NCBI GenBank assembly: GCA_017561025.1
Contig: JAFZDU010000043.1
Span: 1-52,634, forward strand
Origin: Bacteroidales bacterium
Lineage (GTDB): Bacteria > Bacteroidota > Bacteroidia > Bacteroidales > F082
DNA: 52,634 bases
Reading direction: 5' to 3'
A program made the position numbers and the translations under genes. This document shows, in pieces, positions 18,179 to 25,069 of the stretch; positions within the stretch are counted from its first letter, which is position 1, and each line of letters opens with the position of its first letter. The notes under the pieces were generated by a model. It was not told the origin of the DNA. It searched no databases and saw only the letters and a list, made by a program, of their open reading frames with translations.

Positions 18179-19524
18179 ATTATATAATTAAAAACGCAAC
18201 ACTTGTCAACGAAGGAAAGACCTTCTTGGCAAGTGTTGTCATTTCAGGAGATATCATAGAGAAGATTATACTTCCTAACGAAGAAAACGACTTCGAACAA
18301 TGGAGTTCTTATCAGACAATTGAAGCCGAAGGACTTTATCTCGTGCCAGGCGCCATCGACGACCAGGTTCATTTCAGAGACCCGGGATTAACTCACAAAG
18401 GCGACATCGCAACAGAGAGCCGCGCCGCTGTAGCTGGTGGCGTCACCTCATTCATGGATATGCCAAACACTGTCCCAAACACTCTGACACAAGAGCTCTT
18501 GCAAGACAAATACGACATAGCCGCCGAGAAATCAATGGCCAACTATTCGTTCTATATGGGAGTGTCTAACGACAACATCGACGAGGTATTGAAGACAGAT
18601 CCTAAAAACGTCTGCGGCATCAAGGCATTCATGGGATCCAGCACCGGCAATATGCTTGTCAACAACGAATCGACTCTGGAAAGACTCTTCAAAGAAGCAC
18701 CATGTCTCATCGCAACACACTGTGAAGACGAAGCTATAGTACGCAGAAACATGGAACTATTCAAAGAGAAATATGGCGACGACGCACCTGCTAATATACA
18801 TCCTCTGGTACGCAGCGCGGAAGCATGTTACAAGACATCTTCTTTCGCAGCAGAACTAGCAGCAAAACATGGCACCCAGCTTCACATACTCCACCTATCT
18901 ACAGCAAAAGAGATAGAACTTTTCAGAAACGACATACCTCTTAAAGACAAGAAGATAACAGCTGAGACATGTCTGCATTATCTTCTCTTCGACGACAGAG
19001 ACTATGAAAGAAAAGGAAACTTCTTGAAATGTAACCCTGCCGTCAAGACAGAAAACGACAGAATGGCCATCATAAAAGGATGTATGGACAACCACATCGA
19101 CATTCTGGCTACAGACCACGCTCCTCACACCTTAGAAGAAAAGAACAAGCCTTACTTCTCTGCACCATCAGGAGGAACATCGGTGCAGCATCTGCTCATC
19201 GGAGCCTTCGACCTAGCATTGAAAGGCATACTCTCAAAAGAGAAAGCCGTGGAACTCCTATCGCATAATCCAGCAATATTATTCAGAATCAACAAACGCG
19301 GATTCATCAGAGAAGGCTACTTCGCCGACCTGGTGCTCATCGACCCTAACAAGGCTCAGACCATAACCAACGAAAGCATTCACTACAAATGCGGATGGAC
19401 AGCTTACTCTGGAATAGAACTGAGATGCAGCGTGACACACACCTTCATCAACGGCGAGCTGGTTTATAACAAAGGTATTTTCAAAGAAGACTATAGAGGC
19501 AAACGATTGACATTTAACAGATAA
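18175..19524 (+). CDS. pyrC: Dihydroorotase
   Basis: 449 residues, the third step of pyrimidine synthesis. Amidohydrolase features: DDQVHFRDPG (His66), Lys150 in GIKAFMGSSTG as the carboxylated lysine, His182 (ATHCEDE), His240 (LHILHLST) and Asp314 (LATDHAPH). The first metal motif reads D-x-Q-x-H, with Gln64 where most dihydroorotases have His. From memory the Porphyromonas enzyme has the same Gln, so this is probably a subgroup trait, not damage. Overlaps the preceding gene by 4 bases and is followed 2 bases later by a lipoprotein gene. Confidence 0.94.
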   Translation: MNYIIKNATLVNEGKTFLASVVISGDIIEKIILPNEENDFEQWSSYQTIEAEGLYLVPGAIDDQVHFRDPGLTHKGDIATESRAAVAGGVTSFMDMPNTVPNTLTQELLQDKYDIAAEKSMANYSFYMGVSNDNIDEVLKTDPKNVCGIKAFMGSSTGNMLVNNESTLERLFKEAPCLIATHCEDEAIVRRNMELFKEKYGDDAPANIHPLVRSAEACYKTSSFAAELAAKHGTQLHILHLSTAKEIELFRNDIPLKDKKITAETCLHYLLFDDRDYERKGNFLKCNPAVKTENDRMAIIKGCMDNHIDILATDHAPHTLEEKNKPYFSAPSGGTSVQHLLIGAFDLALKGILSKEKAVELLSHNPAILFRINKRGFIREGYFADLVLIDPNKAQTITNESIHYKCGWTAYSGIELRCSVTHTFINGELVYNKGIFKEDYRGKRLTFNR

Positions 19525-19526
19525 TC

Positions 19527-19961
19527 ATGAAAAGAATATTATATCTCATTTTAATATCAGCTGCATTATGCTCATGCACCAACAAGACACTCATTGAAGA
19601 TGTGATGTCGACACATGAAAACGGAAGCAAAAAAGAAGTCCGTTACTTCAAAGAAAACAAAGACGGCAGCCTCACATGCGTAAGAGAGACCTTGTATTAT
19701 ATGGAAGGAATGAAATATCTCGACGGCCCTATATTTGACAACAAGAGAAACGGAGTCTTCGAGACATATTACAAATCTGGAAAGATAATGAGCAAAGGCA
19801 CATTCGTAAACGGAATAAGAGAAGGCGAAGCATATACTTATTACGAGAACGGAAAGGTAAAATACCAAGGCTTATACAAGAACGGCAAGGAATGCGGAGT
19901 CTGGAAGTTCTACGATGAAAACGGAAAACTCGAAAAAGAAGTCAACAGAGATTTAAGATGA
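19527..19961 (+). CDS. YwqK-like (MORN-type repeat) lipoprotein
   Basis: 144 residues with a lipobox ending at Cys17 (LCSC). The mature part holds four to five short repeats of the form Y-x-x-G-K/NGxxEG-x-x-x-x-Y (FETYYKSGKIMSKG, AYTYYENGKVKYQG, VWKFYDENGKLEKE), the MORN-like pattern annotated as YwqK-family antitoxin domain in databases. That label is doubtful here: a membrane-anchored copy in a housekeeping operon with no toxin beside it is more likely structural. It ends in an ATGA overlap with tadA. Confidence 0.85.
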   Translation: MKRILYLILISAALCSCTNKTLIEDVMSTHENGSKKEVRYFKENKDGSLTCVRETLYYMEGMKYLDGPIFDNKRNGVFETYYKSGKIMSKGTFVNGIREGEAYTYYENGKVKYQGLYKNGKECGVWKFYDENGKLEKEVNRDLR

Positions 19962-20401
19962 AGTTAAGCGTTTTTTCTGACGAATATTATATGCAGCAAG
20001 CACTTAATGAGGCGCATCTCGCAGAGGAAAATGACGAGGTGCCAGTGGGCGCTGTTGTTGTTTGCAATGACAAGATTATCTCTAGAGCACATAATCAGGT
20101 TGAGCAACTTAACGATGTGACGGCGCATGCCGAGATGCTTGCTTTGACTGCAGCATTCAATGCTATGGGCGCTAAGTATTTGGAAGACTGTACCTTATAT
20201 GTTACATTGGAACCTTGCGTGATGTGCGCAGGAGCATTGGCGCATTCTCACATAAGCAGAGTGGTATGGGCGTGTGATGATAAGAAAAACGGTTTCAGCA
20301 AATACGGAAATCTTCTTCATCCTAAGACTAAAATACAGACAGGCGTCTTGCAAGAAGAATGTCTGAAGACATTAAAAGGTTTTTTTGAGAAGAAGAGATA
20401 A
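19958..20401 (+). CDS. tadA: tRNA-specific adenosine deaminase TadA
   Basis: 147 residues. TadA converts the wobble adenosine of tRNA-Arg(ACG) to inosine. The zinc site is complete: His57-Ala-Glu59 (TAHAEML) and PCVMC with Cys87 and Cys90. VPVGAVVV and HNQVE match the family start. The start ATG overlaps the previous stop (ATGA). A bidirectional hairpin follows two bases after the stop codon. The alternative, a free cytidine/guanine deaminase, is less likely given the strong TadA pattern. Confidence 0.94.
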   Translation: MKLSVFSDEYYMQQALNEAHLAEENDEVPVGAVVVCNDKIISRAHNQVEQLNDVTAHAEMLALTAAFNAMGAKYLEDCTLYVTLEPCVMCAGALAHSHISRVVWACDDKKNGFSKYGNLLHPKTKIQTGVLQEECLKTLKGFFEKKR

Positions 20402-20402
20402 A

Positions 20403-20426
20403 AAAAGAGGGTCATAACCCTCTTTT
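20403..20426. terminator. Bidirectional terminator between tadA and the deaminase fusion
   Basis: AAAAGAGGG / CCCTCTTTT with a 6-base loop. The right arm includes part of the stop codon of the convergent gene. Confidence 0.85.
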
Positions 20427-21462
20427 ATTGTTTATCATATTGCTGTACTTCTTCATAGATATATTCCAGCTGTATTCCTGCCATCTTGAACATGTTTTCT
20501 GATTCGGCGCAATCGTGGTATTTTCTTTGGCAGACCACTCTGACAATGCCGCAGTTTATTATCAACATCGCACATGTTCTGCAAGGTGTCATTCTGCAGT
20601 ATAAGGTGCTGCCTTCCAAAGCGATGCCTCTTTTCGCTGCCTGAGCGATGGCATTTTGTTCAGCGTGTACTGTTCTAACGCAATGTTGTGTGATATGTCC
20701 GTCTTCATGAATCATCTTCTTGAAAAGGTGACCGACCTCATCGCAATGAGGGAGACCTGTCGGAGCGCCTACATAACCTGTGACCAGAATCTGGCGGTCT
20801 TTAACGATGACGCAACCGCTTCTGCCTCTGTTACATGTAGCACGTTCAGCCACGGTGTCGGCAAGATTCATGAAATACTCATCCCATGTAGGACGTTTGT
20901 ATTCTTGTTCGCCGATCTTTTGCAAGACCTCTTCAACTTGTTTGTGTAATTCGGCGATAGTTCCATTGTTGAGGAACAGATAGTTTGCTTCTTTGATGCA
21001 TGCCGCGATGTTCTGTTTGTTAGGATCGTCGGATGTCATTTCACGTTCTTCGTTAGCGACGAATGTCTCGAAACTAACAGAGTCGGTCTCAGAGTTTCTC
21101 TCGCGAATACGTTGATAACGGACCTCTTGGTCAGCGTCGACGGCAAAGAGATAGAAGTTGCCTTTTGAACGAAGAGCGTTCACTTCGCCCATAGCGCGTA
21201 CACTCTCAATGATAGCGTTTTTTCCTGTTGCGAATGCTCTTTCATAAAGTTGTGTCGCAATGTAACTAGGTGAATGTTTTGCTCTTAAGTCGTTGCCGAC
21301 CTCAGTGAGAGTGTCGCGGTTGACTTCAAGACCTCTTCTTTGCACTTCTTCTGCGAGGAATGCACGCACTGAATAATGTACGTAACCTTTTTCTTTAACG
21401 AGATAATCGACGATAGTGCCTTTGCCTGCACCTAATGTTCCTGTGATTCCTATTATATTCAT
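20425..21462 (-). CDS. P-loop kinase-like domain fused to dCMP deaminase
   Basis: 345 residues, two domains. Residues 1-~180 are a P-loop kinase fold with Walker A GTLGAGKGT (8-16), ESVRAMGEVNALR, a lid-like RYQRIRERNSE region and ADYLF-type terminal strand (EANYLFLNNGTIAEL); the pattern strongly recalls archaeal UPF0200/dephospho-CoA-kinase-like proteins. Residues ~190-335 are a deoxycytidylate deaminase with GYVGAPTGLPHCDE, zinc ligands His266 (with Glu268), Cys294 and Cys297 (TPCRTC). The deaminase turns dCMP into dUMP for thymidylate synthesis; the kinase-like part may phosphorylate or sense a nucleotide. Similar architecture occurs in yeast Dcd1 and in the Vibrio antiphage AvcD proteins. 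Transcribed 1 base after the LOG gene. Confidence 0.9.
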   Translation of the reverse strand: MNIIGITGTLGAGKGTIVDYLVKEKGYVHYSVRAFLAEEVQRRGLEVNRDTLTEVGNDLRAKHSPSYIATQLYERAFATGKNAIIESVRAMGEVNALRSKGNFYLFAVDADQEVRYQRIRERNSETDSVSFETFVANEEREMTSDDPNKQNIAACIKEANYLFLNNGTIAELHKQVEEVLQKIGEQEYKRPTWDEYFMNLADTVAERATCNRGRSGCVIVKDRQILVTGYVGAPTGLPHCDEVGHLFKKMIHEDGHITQHCVRTVHAEQNAIAQAAKRGIALEGSTLYCRMTPCRTCAMLIINCGIVRVVCQRKYHDCAESENMFKMAGIQLEYIYEEVQQYDKQ

Positions 21463-21463
21463 A

Positions 21464-22051
21464 TTATTTGCTTTCTTCCTTAATATCTTGAATCCATTGA
21501 TCGATGTCGATGGATTTATGTCTGCTTAATTCTTTGAATAATGTCTCTGGATTGTCGCTGACGACAATATTGTCGCGATGTTCCTTACGGATGAAGCCCT
21601 GACTTACGGCATGATCGATGAACTGAATCATACTGTCATAATAATTCAATGTGTTGTAAAGAGCAACAGGTTTGTCAGAGATACGAAGTTGGTTCTGCAC
21701 TGTTATCTCAAATATTTCGTCAAGAGTGCCGAATCCGCCAGGCATAGCGATGAAGGCGTCAGATTCGCTGATAAGCATCAGTTTACGTTCCGACATAGTG
21801 TCTACTTCTATCATTTCCGTCACACCTTCGTGAGCTATTTCCATATCTGTGATAAGTTTCGGGATTATGCCAACGACGCGTTTGCCTCTCTCAAGCATCT
21901 TGTCGGCGATGATTTTCATAAGACCGACATTAGCGCCGCCGTAGTATAAAGTGCAGTCGTTTTGAGCAAGAACCTCGCCCAACTGAGCAGCTGCCTCTTG
22001 GTATCTCGGGTCGTTACCCATGCTGCTTCCGCAAAAAACACATACTTTCAT
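21464..22051 (-). CDS. LOG-family nucleoside 5'-monophosphate phosphoribohydrolase
   Basis: 195 residues from the ATG at 22051. Family motifs: VCVFCGSS at the start, YYGGANVGLM, Arg89-Lys90 in MSERKLML and PGGFGTLDE (104-112), the lysine-decarboxylase-like/LOG signature. LOG proteins hydrolyse AMP-type nucleotides or cytokinin riboside monophosphates to free base plus ribose 5-phosphate. The longer frame from 22072 overlaps the promoter box and is rejected. It sits one base ahead of the deaminase fusion, so the two are one operon and may both handle nucleoside monophosphates. Confidence 0.93.
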   Translation of the reverse strand: MKVCVFCGSSMGNDPRYQEAAAQLGEVLAQNDCTLYYGGANVGLMKIIADKMLERGKRVVGIIPKLITDMEIAHEGVTEMIEVDTMSERKLMLISESDAFIAMPGGFGTLDEIFEITVQNQLRISDKPVALYNTLNYYDSMIQFIDHAVSQGFIRKEHRDNIVVSDNPETLFKELSRHKSIDIDQWIQDIKEESK

Positions 22052-22069
22052 TATTACAAATTTGATTCG

Positions 22070-22077
22070 CAAATATA
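22070..22077 (-). promoter_or_regulatory. Promoter -7 box for the LOG-deaminase operon
   Basis: TATATTTG on the minus strand, 18 bases before the ATG at 22051. Confidence 0.7.
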
Positions 22078-22082
22078 AAAAA

Positions 22083-22116
22083 ATGACTAATGTCTAATGA
22101 CTAAAGACAAAAGATT
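22083..22116. repeat. Degenerate heptamer array
   Basis: Units read TAATGTC, TAATGAC, TAAAGAC and then AAAAG: a 7-base period with shared words. The same words (TCTAAAGAC, AATGAC) recur inside the M20 gene at 23106-23190. Confidence 0.6.
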
Positions 22117-22198
22117 TTTTACTCAAAAGTCCATAATAACACACTTATTCATAATTTTTAGACGCTTCAATGTTTGTTTATTCTTCAGTAATCATTGA

Positions 22199-22257
22199 AA
22201 AAAACACATTCACTCCCCAACTTCTCAATTCCTCAGTTCCTCAATTCCTCAATTCCT
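22199..22257. repeat. Degenerate octamer array (TCAATTCC type)
   Basis: Five successive units TTCTCAAT, TCCTCAGT, TCCTCAAT, TCCTCAAT, TCCTAATC with an 8-base period. The array ends inside the last codons of the M20 gene, whose stop is at 22233. Confidence 0.75.
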
Positions 22258-23420
22258 AATCGTTCCACAATCTTCTCAAAGACCTCGATGCCGGTGTCAA
22301 TTATTTCGTCTTCAAATTCGTAATTCGGACTATGAAGAGGTTCGTGTTCCAAGCCGCAGCCAAGGCCAAAGAGGCAGGCAGGTATTATGTTTCCAAATCG
22401 GCCGAAGTCCTCCGACCATGGAAACGGATTGTTTATCTTTTTGACAGACAGCTTAAGTTCCTGTGCAGCCTTCTCAACGGCATCGGTCTCAGCTCCAGAA
22501 TTCATGGTAGCAGAAAAAGCCTCGTGTATGTTGTGAGTGAATTTCAGCTTGAACTCTTTTGCCACATATTCCGACAGAGCGACAGTGCTTTCTGTCAAAC
22601 GTTTCAAAGCTTCGTCATCCTGACTTCTCAAAGTAAGCCATATCTCAGCATAGCCTGGAGTGACGCCGAAAGTCTTCTCCCCTATTGACACATGAGTGAC
22701 AGTCAAAATCGTATTGTATTTATCTTTTTTAAGATTTTCATATTTCTTCTGAAAAGCGTCGAGAAGAGTCGTGACGACAATCTGCGGATTGTTGCCTTTC
22801 TCTGGTTGCGAGGCGTGCGATGTCGCTCCTTCAAAAACAAGTTTCAATCCTAAAGAAGCAGAGGCAAAACATCCTTTCTTTATGACAATCTGATGTCTGG
22901 CATATCCAGGAAGATTATGCAACGCAAAAGCTGCATCGATTTTTATGTTCTTGAATTGCTCATCGTTGATTACCGCTGCTGCGCCTTCGCCTGTCTCTTC
23001 TGCAGGCTGGAAAAGAAGAATCACATCGCCTTTTTCAGGACGCTTTTTACCGTAGCGCATTGCCAGACCGCATAATATGGCTGCATGACCATCATGACCA
23101 CAACGATGAGAATAGTTGTTTTGAACTTTAAGCTCCGAACTTTGAACTTTACATTCCGGCTTTTGACTTTGGTCATTTGTCTTTAGACATCCATACAACG
23201 GAATATTAAGTCCATCGATATCGGCACGCAACAAGACATTTTTACCTTTTTCCTTACCTTTATAAATTGCCATGATACCGTAACCTCCAACATTTCTCAA
23301 ATGAACATCGGGATTAGTCTTTTCCAAAAAGGCATTTATAATCTTGTTGGTCTTTTTCTCTTGCCCTGACAATTCTGCATTTTTGTTTAACTTATGTCTT
23401 AGTGATTCAAGTATTTTCAT
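22233..23420 (-). CDS. M20-family amidohydrolase (N-acyl amino acid deacylase type)
   Basis: 395 residues. Metal ligands are seen in RADIDG and HRCGHDGH (105-112), then PAEETGEGA, with the Bacteroidota M20D pattern LHNLPG and a C-terminal EDFGRF...H. It should remove acyl groups from amino acids or dipeptides in the cytoplasm. Oddity: between RADIDGLNIP and HRCGHDGH lie about 33 residues where relatives have about 17-20, and the extra part (about residues 77-104: TNDQSQKPECKVQ...) is encoded by a degenerate short-repeat array. The C-terminus also runs into an octamer array. The reading frame stays open and all ligands remain, so it is probably active. Confidence 0.88.
   Translation of the reverse strand: MKILESLRHKLNKNAELSGQEKKTNKIINAFLEKTNPDVHLRNVGGYGIMAIYKGKEKGKNVLLRADIDGLNIPLYGCLKTNDQSQKPECKVQSSELKVQNNYSHRCGHDGHAAILCGLAMRYGKKRPEKGDVILLFQPAEETGEGAAAVINDEQFKNIKIDAAFALHNLPGYARHQIVIKKGCFASASLGLKLVFEGATSHASQPEKGNNPQIVVTTLLDAFQKKYENLKKDKYNTILTVTHVSIGEKTFGVTPGYAEIWLTLRSQDDEALKRLTESTVALSEYVAKEFKLKFTHNIHEAFSATMNSGAETDAVEKAAQELKLSVKKINNPFPWSEDFGRFGNIIPACLFGLGCGLEHEPLHSPNYEFEDEIIDTGIEVFEKIVERLGIEELRN
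23106..23190. repeat. Degenerate short-repeat array inside the M20 gene
   Basis: On the minus strand the words TCTAAAGACA, AATGACC, AAAGTCAAAAG, TAAAGTTCAAAG and TTAAAGTTCAAAA follow each other with a 7-8 base rhythm, the same vocabulary as the intergenic array at 22083-22116. They encode a hydrophilic stretch just before the HRCGHDGH metal motif. Confidence 0.6.
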
Positions 23421-23527
23421 ATTATGAGCTTTATCTTTAAACCTTAATCCTTGAGCTTATTCAAGTCATTTCAAAAGTAAAAATAATTTTTTCACAATTA
23501 TAATATTTCTGGAAAAAAGAAAAGTAT

Positions 23528-23535
23528 TATCTTTG
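23528..23535 (+). promoter_or_regulatory. Promoter -7 box for manA and downstream genes
   Basis: TATCTTTG, 18 bases before the ATG at 23554. It excludes the in-frame TTG at 23533. Confidence 0.72.
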
Positions 23536-23553
23536 TACCTCAAATTGACGTCA

Positions 23554-24543
23554 ATGAGTGTTTTATATCCTTTAAAGTTTACTCCTGCATATTTTGAAAA
23601 AATATGGGGTGGACAACATATTAAAACAGTGTTACACCAAGATTATGGTGATTTAATGAATTGCGGCGAGGCTTGGTTATTATCAGGTCTTGAAGGTCAG
23701 AACAGTATTGTCTGCAATGGCGATTTTGCCGGTGACGAACTTAACGATTTGATAGAGACCTTCATGGGCGACCTCGTCGGTGATGAGATCTTCAACAGAT
23801 ACGGAGAACGTTTCCCATTATTAATTAAGGTAATAGACCCTTTGGATAACTTATCCATCCAGGTTCATCCTGACGACGAACTCGCTCAGCAGATTGACCT
23901 CTACAATGGAAAGACAGAGATGTGGTATGTCATGAATGCCGAAAAGGGAGCCAAACTCGTTTCCGGTTTCAACAGAGAGGTAACGCCAGAGGAATTCGAA
24001 CAAGCCATAAAAGAGAAGAACATTGAAGGCATGCTCAACTATGAGAATGTACAGAACGACGATGTATTCTTCATTCCTGCAAGGAAGATACACGCTCTCG
24101 GAGCAGGCTGCATGGTAGCAGAGATTCAACAGACTAGCGACACTTCATATCGTGTTTACGACTGGGACAGAATAGACCGTTTCGGAATGCAGCGCCAGCT
24201 GCACATTGACGAAGCTCTCGCAACAATCAACTTCAAGAAAGAAGACAGTGGCAAGGTCAAATACGACAAGAAAGTAAAAAACTCTACTGTAAACTTAGTA
24301 AGCTGTCCTTATTTCACAACAAACGTAATCAACTTAGATGCACAGTCATCCCTTAAGAAAGACTATTCAGAACTGGATTCATTCGTGATTCTCATGAGTG
24401 TGTCAGGCAGCTTCATCTTGTCATACGAAGGAGGTACAGAGCTCGTCAAGGCAGGAGAATGTATCTTGGTACCTAACGTAATCAACAAGGTCGACATCAT
24501 CGCTAACGAAGAATGCAAATTATTAGAAGTATATATTGTATAA
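23554..24543 (+). CDS. manA: Mannose-6-phosphate isomerase, type I
   Basis: 329 residues from the ATG at 23554. This cytoplasmic zinc enzyme interconverts mannose 6-phosphate and fructose 6-phosphate. Zinc ligands: Gln103 and His105 in QVHPDD, Glu122 in GKTEMWYV and a later His in RKIHALGAG. EKIWGG near the start and YRVYDWDR (YDW) are family marks. Upstream codons from 23533 overlap the promoter. The TlpA-like gene follows after 17 bases, so manA is the first gene of a four-gene run that ends at the strong terminator at 27684-27717. Confidence 0.94.
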   Translation: MSVLYPLKFTPAYFEKIWGGQHIKTVLHQDYGDLMNCGEAWLLSGLEGQNSIVCNGDFAGDELNDLIETFMGDLVGDEIFNRYGERFPLLIKVIDPLDNLSIQVHPDDELAQQIDLYNGKTEMWYVMNAEKGAKLVSGFNREVTPEEFEQAIKEKNIEGMLNYENVQNDDVFFIPARKIHALGAGCMVAEIQQTSDTSYRVYDWDRIDRFGMQRQLHIDEALATINFKKEDSGKVKYDKKVKNSTVNLVSCPYFTTNVINLDAQSSLKKDYSELDSFVILMSVSGSFILSYEGGTELVKAGECILVPNVINKVDIIANEECKLLEVYIV

Positions 24544-24560
24544 CTAAATCAAATTAAACT

Positions 24561-25049
24561 ATGAAAAAGACATTAGTATTATTGTTCTTAAGCGTTCTTT
24601 TCTTAGGCGCTAAAGCTCAATCAGATTTGCCAAACGTAACATTGAAAAACTTAGATGGCGAAACAATCAACATCACAGAATTAAACAACGATGGCAAACC
24701 ATTCGTAATGACATTCTGGGCTACATGGTGCGGACCATGCGTTAAAGAACATAACGCTTTAAGCGAAGTTTATCAAGATTGGCAAGATGAAACAGGCGTT
24801 AAGATCTTCGCAGTTTCTATCGACGACTCACGTTCAACACCACGTATCAAACCTTTCGTAGAAGGTAAAGGTTGGGAATTCGACGTTTTGTTAGACATTA
24901 ACAAAGACTTAGCAAGAGCTATGAACGTAAGCAATCCTCCTCACACATTCTTGTTCGATGGTAACGGCAAAATGGTTTACCAACACACTGGTTACTTCGA
25001 AGGTGCTGAAGATGAACTCTATGAAGAAATTTTAAAAATTAGCAAATAA
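24561..25049 (+). CDS. TlpA-like secreted thioredoxin
   Basis: 162 residues: signal peptide ending near AKAQ (19-20), then a thioredoxin fold with the redox pair Cys57-Cys60 in WATWCGPC and a cis-proline loop NPPHTFLF. It belongs to the TlpA/ResA group that handles thiol-disulfide exchange outside the cytoplasm. It begins a run of three genes (with DUF6029 and Omp28 proteins) whose codon choice differs from the neighbours: Gln is almost always CAA and Gly often GGT, where mfd uses mostly CAG. That pattern fits high expression. Confidence 0.93.
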   Translation: MKKTLVLLFLSVLFLGAKAQSDLPNVTLKNLDGETINITELNNDGKPFVMTFWATWCGPCVKEHNALSEVYQDWQDETGVKIFAVSIDDSRSTPRIKPFVEGKGWEFDVLLDINKDLARAMNVSNPPHTFLFDGNGKMVYQHTGYFEGAEDELYEEILKISK

Positions 25050-25069
25050 TTTTCTTTAACTTTAAGGAA

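Noticed and set aside
18175-19524. Inactive dihydroorotase because of the missing first His
   Set aside because: All other catalytic residues remain and the same Gln is recalled from a Porphyromonas enzyme, so inactivity is not supported.
19527-19961. Toxin-antitoxin module from the YwqK-like protein
   Set aside because: No toxin gene is adjacent; the protein is a lipoprotein within a pyrC-tadA operon.
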